From contig JAHBMJ010002227.1 in assembly GCA_018398765.1 (NCBI GenBank), positions 4,117-29,116 of the forward strand: DNA of 25,000 bases, given 5' to 3'. A program made the translations under genes and the position numbers. The DNA is from Chromera velia (Eukaryota; Sar; Chromeraceae). Below, one piece after another: positions 1 to 10,900 of the stretch. The notes under the pieces were generated by a model. That model saw only the letters and a list, made by a program, of their open reading frames with translations. It was not told where the DNA came from and did no database searches. Position 1 is the stretch's first letter. Every line of letters begins with the position of its first letter.

Positions 1-14
1 GGGGGGGGGGGGGG
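1..14. repeat. Poly-G run at window edge
   Basis: The first 14 bases are all G, followed by GC-rich sequence to about base 80 that is unlike the AT-rich DNA after it. This looks like a contig or gap edge artefact rather than biology, though a real G-tract cannot be excluded. Confidence 0.6.
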
Positions 15-159
15 TTGGTCCGGCCCACGCCGGGGGCGCGGCCCAGCGCAAAAGAAATTCAAAGATTCCCCGGGGGCCCCAAAAGCTATAACATGCAGAA
101 AAACTATAACATGCATGTATGCGCCGTCCGGGAGCCTAGCGCTCCAAGTAAGCCTCGAA

Positions 160-240
160 CTGGGGTGTAACTCAGTGGGGTTAGACATCCTCTAACTAAT
201 AAACTTCTAATCTAAGTCCCGATTCTAGAACATACTACCT
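160..240 (+). repeat. Possible degenerate tRNA-derived SINE head
   Basis: TAACTCAGTGGGGTTAGA at about 168-185 resembles the D-arm/A-box of a tRNA (typical TAGCTCAGTGGTTAGA). About 30 bases on, AAGTCCCGATTCTAGAAC resembles a decayed T-arm/B-box. The anticodon arm does not fold convincingly, so this is not a working tRNA gene. A tRNA-derived SINE remnant is the best reading, but chance similarity is possible. Confidence 0.3.
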
Positions 241-612
241 TGGACTTGATCTACTTCAAAACATTTGTACATCTGACTACATCATTCATCATAATAGAAA
301 AAACACATACAAAAAAATCATTGTTTTTCAAATGAAAAAAAGATCAAACTCACTTCTAGTCACTTCTCATCCAAAGAAAGCTGCATGCATACAAAATCGA
401 TCAACTTCATTAATCTACAAAAACGAGTATTAGCTATAATATGTGTTACCAGTAAGTACTAGCTTAGTCTAGCTATAATGATATCAGCCTACAATAAATT
501 TCAATGTCTTTATTTTTGTGATAGAATTTAGTAAAAGACATTGAGGTAAACATAGAATTTTAGCTACTACAGACTAATATTGAAACTCTTCTGTGCCTAA
601 TTGAAGTTAAGT

Positions 613-772
613 GTGATGAGAATGAAATAATTCAAACGTACATCTTACATCACTAGTTACATCATCATCATCATCATTCAAACGCTTAACACCTAATTAT
701 GGGCTATATGGCGATGACGCATAATGATTATGATGATGATGATATATGATGAAGAATAAAATGATTCAAACG
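613..772. repeat. CAT/ATG fold-back with spaced ATTCAAACG repeats
   Basis: A (CAT)n run at about 660-678 faces a complementary (GAT)n run at about 727-753, which could form a stem of roughly 20 bp around a 45-50 base loop. ATTCAAACG occurs at 630-638, 676-684 and 764-772 in the same orientation. The first and third copies lie in similar 26-27 base contexts (GATGA-GAAT-AAAT-ATTCAAACG). This may be a decayed foldback element or local slippage duplication. Confidence 0.4.
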
Positions 773-1047
773 GCCCTTGAAACGGGAAGAGCAGCAAAAA
801 GCAATTGCATGCATACTCTCCTCTCGTCGAGGCTGTCGAATTGTCAAACTTGAAGAAGCTTAGTTACGCTTAAACTTAGTGGGATCTCGAGGAATCGATC
901 GAGATATCGCTCGATAAATTGATCGCTCGGGCGAACAAAGGAAACCACAGTCAGATGATTACACGCCGGTCGATCCAGATGCAGCTTAAACGGGTGACCA
1001 GGGGTCCTTTCCAGGAGTCACATACGCGTCTCCACTGGGTCGATCAG

Positions 1048-3083
1048 TTACTTGTTGGGCTTCACAGCGGTGACGAGTAGCTGGTAGTCTGGGTAGTGTT
1101 CCTTTCCGTTGATCTTTACCTGCGATATTCAAAAGGAAAAATCGTTCGAACATGTATATCTGTGTATCGTGATTATGCATACATCTTTCTACACTTCTTG
1201 TGGTCCTCTTTTTCATTCATTTCCATCTTGAAAAGACAGGCAGCCATAGGACACGCGCGCGAAGAGGAGACAATCATGCAGGCGGGGGGACGAAAACAGA
1301 GCCAGGCACACAGAAAAATGAGCACACAGGACGGTGCAAGAAATCGATTTCTCTCCTCATGCACACACCCATGGATGTGGATAGAACTTCAGAGTTACCA
1401 TGAGGAGAAGAGACCAACCGATCGATGGACAAATTAGTTTGGAAGTCCGATCAATTAAGTCAGAAGTTGACTTATTCTCCCTTACTGGCTAGCTCTTTAC
1501 TGAAGTTTGATCCCATCCCATCCCCGTGTACCTACCTGCCCTGTGAGGCGATGCTGGGTGATCCATTCGTTTTTCACCGTCTCAAATCTCTTCAGGTCTT
1601 CCTCGCCAAAGCCGGCCTCGATCAAAATGTTCTTCGCTGAGTTGACCGTCCAGTAGCCGTACTCTTCGTTCATCTCCGAGTTCCACTGGTCGTAGTAGTC
1701 TTTGTGGAAGATGAACTCGTAGATGTCCGTCTTGAAAATCCCGTCGATGCACGACCATTCCTTTCCGTTTCTGTCCGTATGCTCTGTCACCCTGCTGAGA
1801 ACGGAAGGCGGCGTCCTGACTCGGCCCTTGAACGGCGAGTCCCCCCTCATCTCCTCCTTGGAGGCGAGATCGAAGAACACCTTCAGCAGCCGGTGCACTG
1901 AGTCCGCCTCGGTGGGGCTTTTCTTTCCCTCGTCTGCCACGCAGAGACTCGCGGTCTCGTCCTTGTCGTTGATTTTCATCTCGGTGTCAACATCCAGCCG
2001 TTTCACTGCGCACTCGGGAGGGCTGCCGGCCGCGCCGCCGGGGCCCTCAGGTACCTTGCGGCAGTCGAACGTTGGTGCGTAGCCTGCACTTCCTGTTCCT
2101 TCAGCAGGCTTCACAAAATCCCTGCGAGAGACCCATGCATGCAGTCAGATTGAAGAGGACGTTTGTGTTTTATTCAATAGACATGAGAGTATAAGGACTT
2201 AATTCCTGACTTCGAGGAAGCCTACAAGACAGAAGAACGAAATAAGAAAAGGTGCACGCACGGCCAACGGATCGACAGGTCATGCAGACACAAAAGATGA
2301 AGGAGCAAAAACAGTCAGCCAACAGTGAGCTGCAAAGAGACAAAGATAAAAAGCAAAAGAAACTTCAGAGCACACGCAGATTAAGGTGCATACCCACAAA
2401 CGAAAAAGCACTTGGACGCATGAACCAGATGAGACTTAAGCGGTTTGGGACAAAGACTGAACAAAAAGCATACATACCAATGGAAGGAAGAAGTAGGAGA
2501 CACGCAATATGTTCCTAAGAGATGTAGATGTTAACATGTGATCAGATGATTCGATCAGATTCACTCTCGATCGATCCTCACCTGATGATAACGACGCCTC
2601 CCTCTGCAAGAAGATCTCTTGCCGCGCTGAGGCTGTCTCTGACGTGATTGAGCATAAACCGGTACTGGGGATAGGAGTAGATCTCATGCAGAATCGAGTA
2701 GTAGATCACCGCGTCAGGGTTGAACTTGCCGCCTTCGACAGTCTTCAGATACTCCTTCAGGGGTACCGGGTCGGCTGCAAATTTGGAAAACGGGCAAATA
2801 GTCCTGGTGCATGGAGATAGATTGAGGTAGATATTGAAACTGAAGACTCAAGGAAAGACAGAGACCCTTACAGACTGTGCAAAGAAAGCAGCCTAAGGAA
2901 TCTCTTGCCGCTGCACGTCTTTTTTTGAATTCTTTTTGAGTGTGTCGAACTCGAGTTGAGCCATTCAGTCTTTTGGAACGTCAAGGAAGAGAGGGAGGTT
3001 TGAAACGCAACCGTGCGTGTGCGTGTATGCGTGTATGCTTGTATGTGTGTATGCGTGTATGTATGTATGTGTGTGTGTGTGTG

Positions 3084-3116
<33 letters not shown>

Positions 3117-4666
3117 GCCTGTCTGTCTGTCTGTCTGTCTGTCCGCGCGCGACTGAGTATGTGTGCACGAGAGTGTAAACAATTGAGTGAGTGACCGACA
3201 GCTGGAGTCAGGTGTTGCCATGAAGTTGGTCGCATCTCCCTGGATGCACAGGATGTTCGACTTGTCGCGCTTCACTCTCTTCTCGCAGTGGTCGTGGATG
3301 AACGTGGGGTCCATGTCATACCTGAACGCATTCATTGTCACAGGGTTAGTGAAAAGGTGCAAATAGGCAAAACAGGGAATGGACACGACACAGAGCATAC
3401 ATACATACATACAACATACACACACACACACACACACACACAACACACATGTTTCCTTCCTTTCATTTTTTCGTTTGCTTTCTTTCTTTCTTTGCTGATC
3501 CGCCACCGCTCTCTCTCTGTCTCTGTCTCTGTGACACGACGGACCCGACGAAGTTCCAGTGGTACCCCTTTTGTGTGGCGACCTCGTCGAGCATCTTGAT
3601 GAGCGTGGCTGTGCCGGTGCCGACGTCGACGATCGTGAGGGGGTGATCCGGGCTTCCCCTGAATCGGGTGGGGTCACTCTCGAAGGCCTGCTGCAGGGCG
3701 ACCATCACGACCTCAAACTACAGGCAAGTAAGCAGGCAGGCAGGCAGGGAGGCAGGCAGGGAGGCAGGCAGGCAAAAATGAATGAACAGGCAAGAAACAA
3801 CGTTTGGATAAACACATCTATCGAACAATGATTTGAGGAGGAAAAGAGGGATCGCGCCGACGTCTATGGCAGCCGTCCTCGAAGAACGGTGTCAACCTGC
3901 ACCGGACCAGCCGACGAGAAAAACTAAACCGGGCATTCTGAATTCACTAGACGCGTTCCCATCCAAATCGGGCTATCGATGTCTCACGGGAGAAGCAAGG
4001 ACAAAAATGGAGAAGCCTGAATTGATCCATCAATAAAAAGGGCGACACATTTGACAAAGTGGGCAGCACCAGCAGGCACTCGCGCGGCCTCTGTATACTG
4101 ACGAGACATGCATGCAGTGCATTCGTGCATGCGTGTTGACACAGAAATATAGACAAACATATATAAGTGCAGATGTAACTCGAGTCTGCAGCACCAACCT
4201 CGAAGCGTCCATCCAGATTTATGTTAACGATCATCATACATCCCAGGTCTGAGGGCCAGGCTGGCTACAAGAATCCCAGTCTTTTATTGTGTATCGGTAG
4301 GTGCACTATATATGTTCATGCATGCTCACCTTGATTCTCATAGAGGCGTCCATCTGGATCCCGTACTCCTCCATGTCCCTCCCCTCATGAGCCCCCGCGA
4401 TGGTCGATAGCTGTCGTGACTTGCCTGCAATGAGCGTTAATACCACAGGTTTTTGCTCAAGGTGCATCATAAAGGGAGAAGCATACGTGGATCCAAACTC
4501 CTGTTTCAAGAGAATGAGACGCAATCTCTTTCTGAGTTGGATGCGAAGCTCACGCAAAAAGGGGGTCGATCTGAAGTGCATACTCACGTCGAGCCAGAGA
4601 GAGCCCCTCAGCAGTAATTGCTCCTCCAATCAGGGCAAAAATGATCGGGCGCAAGAGGATGAACAT
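1048..4666 (-). CDS. Putative class I SAM-dependent methyltransferase, eight exons, N-terminal signal or anchor
   Basis: This is a spliced gene reconstructed by eye. Exons in transcript order are 4666-4588, 4424-4330, 4264-4199, 3717-3545, 3321-3200, 2774-2582, 2121-1536 and 1119-1048. Every junction is GT-AG and every phase joins, giving about 461 residues. The start is the only in-frame ATG after an upstream stop and opens a hydrophobic leader (MFILLRPIIFALIGGAIT), suggesting entry to the secretory pathway or a membrane or plastid-type anchor. The SAM-binding glycine motif VDVGTGTATL lies at about 110-119. VGYDMDP (about 137-143) fits the acidic strand-2 motif, GDATNF (about 166-171) the adenine-side acidic motif, and YYSILHEIYSY (about 203-213) the catalytic-side motif. 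The C-terminal part holds an Asp/Tyr-rich stretch (EFIFHKDYYDQW) and EEYGYWT, a layout I recall from bacterial methyltransferases of unknown substrate. The substrate is not identifiable. Introns carry several microsatellites. Confidence 0.85.
2775..3199 (-). repeat. Intron 5 with GT/GTAT and (GTCT)n microsatellite
   Basis: On the plus strand a GTGTATGC-type run at about 3013-3082 passes directly into (GTCT)n from about 3083 to 3143 with one GCCT interruption. It lies wholly inside the fifth intron of the methyltransferase gene, so frames read through it (Asp-Arg-Gln-Thr repeats) are not proteins. Length polymorphism is likely. Confidence 0.85.
3411..3446. repeat. (CA)n microsatellite in methyltransferase intron 4
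   Basis: An uninterrupted CA run lies after a short CATA repeat, inside the intron between 3545 and 3321. A short (TTTC)n run and a CTCTGT run follow at about 3475-3535. It has no coding role. Confidence 0.8.
3723..3776 (-). repeat. (GGCA)n repeat forming the intron 3 pyrimidine tract
   Basis: The plus-strand GGCAGGCAGGGAGGCAGG run reads as CCTGCCTG on the gene strand and ends a few bases before the acceptor at 3718. It therefore doubles as the polypyrimidine tract for exon 4 of the methyltransferase. A similar CCTG run precedes the last exon of the plus-strand gene at 12705. Confidence 0.7.
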
Positions 4667-5288
4667 GGTCAGAGCGATTGGAGAAAACAAAAAGACAGAC
4701 TTCACGATTGAGCGGGACGCCGAGAAAAACGATTGTTGGTCTGTATTCGAGTTGAATGCTGAAGCGCCACTGGGTCAGTATTTTGGCGGAAGGATCTGAG
4801 TGGTCGTTGGTTTTTCCCAGGACTGCGTTTCGTCGACCTGGTGGACCTTTTGTGCATGGCCGGAGAGACGACAAATATATATGCATTTAATTTCAAAAGT
4901 GCAAGATGACATGCAATTAATTTTTCAGCTAGTTCGCGCGCGCTTTGCGCACGTAAGCTAGCGCGCGGTGCGCGGATTCACAAATTTGATTTTTGCAGCC
5001 TTTCGATCGGGCATGCAATGCTGCATGGGCTTTTCCGGACCAAATTCCGGTCACGATGAAGAATCTTCTGGAGCCTTCGATCGATCTAGCTGGCCTCCAG
5101 GACACTGTCAGCCAGGTCTGAGGCCCTGAAGCTTTCCACAATGCGGCTGGAAAGAGGAACAACCTTGTAGCGCTCGTACTTCTGTTTCGTTGCAAGAGTC
5201 CCTCAACAGTTCTAAAGCTCTCTTCCGTGAAGTCCGGACGAAAGGACAGACGCCCCTGCGGTAGAGCAGGAGGGCACAGTGACACGGA
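4667..5288. promoter_or_regulatory. Shared upstream region of two divergent host genes
   Basis: The 622 bases between the divergent methyltransferase and ankyrin-repeat starts hold no gene. A CpG-dense core at about 4928-4976 contains GCTAG twice (4928 and 4957), each followed by an alternating CG run, and a GCATGC word lies near 5010. It must contain both 5' UTRs and probably both promoters, but no TATA box or defined initiator was identified, so the regulatory call rests on position. Confidence 0.5.
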
Positions 5289-7934
5289 ATGGAGGAGCTT
5301 GCGGCCCAGAGCTCCACCTCTTCGTCCAACTCAAATCCAAAGGAGACAACTTGCCAAAAGCTTTATTCTGTCCTCACAAGTTCGGGCTGTCTCGAAAACA
5401 GATCATTGTGGAAGTTTTGTGCGCTATCTCACCCTCTCCTGGCGCTTCGAAAAGATGCATCAGTTCTCAGAAACTCCTTGCACAGCAGCACTGCGAAGCA
5501 GAGAGAGGAGATATGCCTCATGGGTCTGGTTGCCGTAAGGAAGGACAACCTTGAGCAGCTCGAGGCTCTCGTCTCGTCTGACACACTGAGAGTGCACTGG
5601 CATCTGAACAAAGACGACAAGGGTAGAGCCCTCCATGACACCGACCTGGCACAGGTTGCGGCACTGCACGGTGCCTGCCGGTGTCTTAGGGCGCTGCTTG
5701 CTCTTCGTCCCGTTCTTGCGTCCCCCAAAAGAATGCTCCTAGATCCCCAAAAAGAAGAGAGAACCCTCCTGCCGTCTCTGAGAATACTCCTCGAGACGAA
5801 GCAGCTTGACCCCAACGGAACGATTGAGGGCGTCCCCTGGCTGCTGTGCTCTCTGCGCAGAAGGAGGTTTCACGAAGCATCCCTTCTGATGGAGATGGGT
5901 GCAGCAGTAGACGTATGGGACTACAGTTACTCCAACAGAGAGGACTGGCAGTGGTTCCAAAGCATCTCGGGGGAGTCCCCCCTCCACTCCGTTGTCAGAT
6001 TCACAGCACAGACAGATTTGATGAAGCAGATAGTAGAGGGAGCCAAAAAGGCAGGGTGTTTGGATTGGGTTGGATCAAGCAGGGAGAAGAGGGATGTGAT
6101 AGGGTCCCCCCTTTTGTTGGTTGCTCAGAAGATCTCAGAGAGTCCTTCTCTCTCCGAACATGATCTTAACTTTGTCAAAGAGCTGGTGGGGGCAGGGGCG
6201 AATGTGAGGTTGACAGACAAGCAGGGGTTGACAGCCGTCCATCTCATCTCGAAGAAGGGGGAGAAGACAGCATTCCGCGCTGCAGAGACGGCAGACAGTG
6301 TCCCGATGCAAATTCCTGTCGTTGACTGTCTCCTGTCCTGCGAGCCGTCTCTGCTCAACGCGGGACCCCTCGTTCCGGTTCCGGGCGGCAAATTTGGCCG
6401 CAGGTGCCGGTACACAGCCGTGATAGCCGCAGCCGAGGGGGGGCAGTGGGGACTGGTGAAAGCGTTGTTGGAGAGGGGGACGGACGTGGACGGCGGGAGG
6501 GGGAAGAACGCGCCCTTTGAAACTTTGCTCCACTTGGCGGCCGCAACCGCGCCGCCGTCTGTGTTAGCTTTGATTGTGTCACGCGCGAAGGTTGTAAATA
6601 CTGAGGTTGAGGTGGGGGCAGCATCAGGGGGCAGCAGAGAAATGAAAGAGTTTCTATCCCCTGAAGCAAGCCAACGCATTTGTCTTGCCGGTGGAAAATT
6701 CGACAAATTGAAGTTGACTCCCCTCGCATTTGCCATTAGATTCCATCAGCAGCAGAACGAGAACTTGCCCGAGACCCAAGCGCGCATTCGTGCGATTGCA
6801 GAGTCCAAAGATGTCGATCTGTCTCGCGTGGCTGTGCGCATCTTCGAGAATGGAAAAGAGAAAGAAGGAATATTTAACGCTTTGGCTTGGTCTGTTGTGA
6901 CTGGTCAGATAGAGACGGCCTTGTGGTTGCACGAAAAGTACCCCCAGCTGCCGCTGTTCCCCGAGGAGGTCATGGCAGGAGACCCACAGTTACTTTTGAA
7001 GGGCTCACTCGAGCTTCTCGAGTACGCTCTGTCGTGTGTAAAGGAGGAGGGGGAGGGGGGGAAGCAGAAGGAAGCAGTGAGGCTTCTCTCGGTATGCGCG
7101 CACCTGAATGCGGCCCCCTTTCTGCCCCATCTCCTCGAATTAGCCGAGGGTCCCGGGTTATGCAAGCAGGAGTTCGAGAAAGAAGGCACAGTGCTTCATC
7201 TTGCCAGCAGAGTAGGTTCCGTGGGTGTGCTGTCTGTTCTTTTGAAACAAGAGAGATGGGACCCCAACCTAGTCTCCGAGTCCCTCGATGGGTCCACTCC
7301 GATGATGGAGGCCGCAAAGGCTCCCCTGAGGGAGACAGAGGATTCGGATACTTCCTTCAGGCAGACAGTCGACCTGCTGGTTGAGGCGGGGGCACAGGTG
7401 TTGAGGAAGGACCAGAGAGGCCGGACTGCCCTCATGCTGGCAGTGGAGGTTTGTCCCTCTGTCTCCGAAGGAGGGGAGGGCCAGTCACCGTTGGGGAGGG
7501 AGAGGAAGCGTGTGGAGTTGTTGACTGAGGTGTGTGGGATGGCACGGATGGGCGAGAAGGGGCTGCATGCCATGGGGGAGGCCATGGCGGCAGCAGTAAA
7601 GCGAGACGCCAGGGCGGCAGTGGAGGTTTTGGCCTCCTCGGGGGGGGAGCCTCTGGTTCGCCACGTTGTAGAAACCCATCCTGAGGTGTTTGACAGCGTG
7701 CGTGACTCTGCTGCGCGCAGAGGGTGGTTGGGTCTGGCGTTGTTGAATCAGTGTTCAGAGAGGAGTGTGCAGTGTGTGGAGACAAAGGGTAGAGTTGTGC
7801 AGGCAGTGGGTGACAGAGGTGTGATGGACTTTCTCTTGAGGAAGGCCCTGAGACTGGTCCTCGAGGAGGAAGGGGGGCAAAGGGTCTCTGAGAGCGGATC
7901 ATGCGTGGACTGCGATTTCGTCAGTTGCTCTTGA
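5289..7934 (+). CDS. Ankyrin-repeat protein, intronless
   Basis: A single uninterrupted 881-codon frame. Ankyrin-type helix-turn-helix units are visible though divergent: TDLAQVAALHGACRCLRALL (about 118-137); a unit ending MEMGAAVDV; SGESPLHSVV (about 227); DKQGLTAVHLI (about 310); YTAVIAAAEGGQWGLVKALL (about 374) ending ERGTDVDG; TLLHLAAATAPPSVLALIV (about 411); GTVLHLASRVGSVGVLSVLL (about 633); DGSTPMMEAA to LLVEAGAQV (about 667-700); and DQRGRTALMLAVEV (about 707). Ankyrin arrays are protein-binding scaffolds; the partner is unknown. Residues 1-110 are Ser-rich without a signal peptide, and the last 150 residues show no recognised domain or membrane segment. The first ATG of the frame was chosen because the frame shows coding character from there. 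It lacks introns while both neighbours have seven. Confidence 0.88.
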   Translation: MEELAAQSSTSSSNSNPKETTCQKLYSVLTSSGCLENRSLWKFCALSHPLLALRKDASVLRNSLHSSTAKQREEICLMGLVAVRKDNLEQLEALVSSDTLRVHWHLNKDDKGRALHDTDLAQVAALHGACRCLRALLALRPVLASPKRMLLDPQKEERTLLPSLRILLETKQLDPNGTIEGVPWLLCSLRRRRFHEASLLMEMGAAVDVWDYSYSNREDWQWFQSISGESPLHSVVRFTAQTDLMKQIVEGAKKAGCLDWVGSSREKRDVIGSPLLLVAQKISESPSLSEHDLNFVKELVGAGANVRLTDKQGLTAVHLISKKGEKTAFRAAETADSVPMQIPVVDCLLSCEPSLLNAGPLVPVPGGKFGRRCRYTAVIAAAEGGQWGLVKALLERGTDVDGGRGKNAPFETLLHLAAATAPPSVLALIVSRAKVVNTEVEVGAASGGSREMKEFLSPEASQRICLAGGKFDKLKLTPLAFAIRFHQQQNENLPETQARIRAIAESKDVDLSRVAVRIFENGKEKEGIFNALAWSVVTGQIETALWLHEKYPQLPLFPEEVMAGDPQLLLKGSLELLEYALSCVKEEGEGGKQKEAVRLLSVCAHLNAAPFLPHLLELAEGPGLCKQEFEKEGTVLHLASRVGSVGVLSVLLKQERWDPNLVSESLDGSTPMMEAAKAPLRETEDSDTSFRQTVDLLVEAGAQVLRKDQRGRTALMLAVEVCPSVSEGGEGQSPLGRERKRVELLTEVCGMARMGEKGLHAMGEAMAAAVKRDARAAVEVLASSGGEPLVRHVVETHPEVFDSVRDSAARRGWLGLALLNQCSERSVQCVETKGRVVQAVGDRGVMDFLLRKALRLVLEEEGGQRVSESGSCVDCDFVSCS

Positions 7935-7992
7935 GTGCTTAATTGAGAAAAAAGAAAACGGAATCCTCCGCTGATAAGACAAAGGAAAAAGA

Positions 7993-10900
7993 ATGAAGCA
8001 AACCCCTTCTGCAGTTGCAGAACAGAAAAGAAAGGGAAAAATGAAGAGTGCACCCAACCTGGCTTCTTTGTTTATGGCTGTGAAGGACGCCATGGAAATT
8101 TGGACGCGCATCTTGATGTTGTCGTCCCGTAGTCTCCTTCCGTCAATGCAACACACTCACCTTCTGTCATTGGAAGACACACATTCTCTAATTTTGCCTG
8201 CTCAGCGTTTCTGTTCTCCTTGCATGCCTCTGTTCTGATCTTCACCAAGGAAGTGCACCTCCCTCCTTTCCCTTGCAGGTCGCTGAACGCTGCGACCTCT
8301 CTGGTCTTCAGTCTGGCTACAGATGGGGTCTCACGAAGACTGCCGACCTCTACAAAGAGCTGCGGACTTTAGAGCTCTTCAGGATTCCATTCGATCCCCA
8401 CCGGCATGCTGCGAGGTCCCACATTGTCACCTACTTCCAGGAGATGCGGGGTGTGTTGAAGGATATCGAGGACATGCGTCGAACGGATCCGGGCAAAGCA
8501 GACAAACGAGAAGGCGACGTCAAGAGGTCCCTCGCGTCGGATCTCCAGCAATACGCCGACTCCCGGAAGGAGAAGGGGCCCGAGCCGGGGGACCTTTCAT
8601 TCACAACTCGGAGAGAGGTGTTCGACAATCTGGACAGGATTGTGCAGGAGGAGGGAGAGTGGTGGGATCGGAAGAACGACACAGAGACGTTGCAGCTTCG
8701 CGATATTCCTGCGGGGAGTGAGTATGACTCTGTGCGAGCGATTCACTCGACCCTCACGGAGCAAGCGGAGAAGATCAAGGACGCGCACGTCAATGCCCTT
8801 CGCTGGTGCGTCTCTTTGCAAGTGTGCTTTTGGCTTTGTCTCAAGCTCCCTCCCGCGAACATCTCCTCTCGTCAATCTCTCCTTTTTTTGGTCTTGCTGC
8901 ATGGGACTTTCGTGCTGATTCTGTAAGCGAATCTTTGGGGGGGCTCAGTTATTTGTTTGCATTTTGCTGGCTCTGTGCTATCTATTTGCCGTAATTGGTA
9001 ATGGCTCTGGAAAACACATGTACAGTGACGACAAAGAAAGAAGGAAGAGCCGACGACAAAAGATGACGGGAATGATGGATCACCGCTTTGATTGGTTCAT
9101 GGTTTTTGTGGGCTCTTTCCTGGCTGCATTTTTGTGTCTGTCTTATTTTCGCATGCACGCTTGCAGGTGCCTGGAGAACGTGAAGACGCGCTTCGACCGC
9201 CTCTGTCAGGAAAAGGCGGAGTCTGTCCAGCCATTCGAATGTCAGTCGAAACAAAGAAGTAAAAGTGGATGTGGAGAGACAGACAGGCGTGTGAGAGAAA
9301 GAAGGAGTGCAGAAAAAAAGAGCACCAGAACATGAGAGAGAGCAAGAGATGAACATTCCCACTGAGGGCATGCAGACTGATTGCGAGGAGGCACACAAGG
9401 GCCCCTGAGTCAATTCCTTCTACAACACGGTGTTCTCTCCCCTTCTTTTAAGCGATTCATTTCTCCGGAATCTCCTCTCTCTCTCTTTGGTACCCTCGTT
9501 CGTCGGTGGATGAACAAAAGCATTGAAAACACGATCATGTCGAATCGCCTACCTGCCCGTTGCATGCTTGATCTCATTTCTCTCTCTGTGCAGACAGCGA
9601 CGCTACCAGCGACTTCTGGGAGATCCTCCAAGAGACTGGAGACCCTCCGTCCTCTTCCACTGCCGCGTCCTGCGCGTCTCCACCTTCTCTGCCTTCGTCC
9701 GCGTCCTGTTCGCTGAATCCGAATGCGTTCCTGAACCTGCAGATCTTTCGCGTCGTTCGTCGGTTGATGGCGAAGGCGAAGAAAGCTGTCAGTCCTTCTC
9801 TTCATCTGCCTCTCCCATTTTGTTGATCGACCAATAAAGGTCTCACCGTTCAGAAAAGCTCCAACCAGGGAGCTCCTTGAGAAGAAATAGAGGCGTGGAA
9901 GGGAAGGGCAATGACTTCGTTCTGCAGGGGGGGTGCTGCGCGCGTCCGGAAGGAAAGTATTGTGAAAAAAAAGAGAGATGCATGCATGCAGGGGAGAAAG
10001 TGGCCGGGGCGGAAGTGAAGAGGACAAGCGGCGGAGAGACAGGACTTAAGAGAGGGAGTCGAAGAACCGCGTAGCTAACTAGCTAGATGGAAGGGGGAGA
10101 TGGGTGCTGGGAACAGAGAAAAGAGGGCAAGAAGGACTTAAGACGAAGAGGCGTCATGTCCGTGTCTGTCACTTCTCTTGCGTCTCTTCAATTGTATTTT
10201 CTTTTTAGAGACTGAATTTTCTTCTGCATGCCCCCCCCTACATTTGATTCCTTCCTGCAGGTGAAGGGGTGGACAGGTAAACCCCAGTTATGTTTCCCCC
10301 TCACAGCAGACTGTCTATCTGGTGGAAGTCCTTCTGCCTCCCCGGACGCATTTGGGCAGAGGCGGACTGCGAGTCCTGCCACAGCTATCCAGTCTAAAAC
10401 CGCCGCAGACCAAAAGGAGGACCCACACACACCCTCCTCCTGTGCACCGAGTCGGACCACCACACTCAACTTCTACAGCGCCATCAGGACGAACAGAGCA
10501 ACCGAGGCCTCGTCAAACACCCAACCGGCCCCTTGTCCTTCCCTCAAGGACTTGGACGCATACCTGACGGACGAGACAAAAATCCTTGCCGCAACTCCAG
10601 AGAGACTCCCCGACTTGGTCTCTCGACGAGACCCCCTCACGGGAATGAAACCCCTGGCTTCCCCTGCTGAGCCCCCTTCCGCCAGCCCCGGTCCCGAAAC
10701 CCATGTCTGCGCCTCTCTGTCTGCCTCTCCCGTATCACAGACACAATCCCGTCATCGCCCCCGTTCCATTCTTGTCCGTCGCTCCTTCTCGACCTCCACT
10801 TCGACAGCGAGCACGCAGACACAGACTGCTGCTGCGTCCGCTTCCTCCTCTTCCACTTCCTCGAAGACCGTCACCCCGTGTCCCTCTTCGTCCTCTCCGT

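Larger units (their letters stand above)
15..1047. other. AT-rich non-coding region downstream of the methyltransferase gene
   Basis: No open frame with coding character was found on either strand. The stretch contains a weak tRNA-like motif (about 165-235), a CAT/ATG fold-back (about 659-755), three copies of ATTCAAACG, and a cluster of ATCGATCGAG-type palindromic words at about 885-925. The end nearest 1047 should include the 3' UTR of the minus-strand methyltransferase gene. No clear polyadenylation signal was seen. Confidence 0.6.

Noticed and set aside
165-240. Functional tRNA gene
   Set aside because: No acceptor stem, no convincing anticodon arm and a damaged B-box.
3061-3143. CRISPR-like or satellite array
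   Set aside because: Simple GT and GTCT microsatellite without spacers, inside an intron.
2868-3677. 269-codon minus-strand frame rich in Thr/His/Asp-Arg-Gln repeats
   Set aside because: It reads through methyltransferase exon 5 and both flanking introns including the microsatellites; only the exon part is coding.
6125-6736. 203-codon minus-strand frame opposite the ankyrin gene
   Set aside because: Antisense shadow of a GC-rich coding sequence; no domain and no codon character of its own.
7993-8238. Unspliced 81-codon frame as a separate small gene
   Set aside because: Its first 29 codons fit in phase as exon 1 of the following gene; the rest has no coding character.
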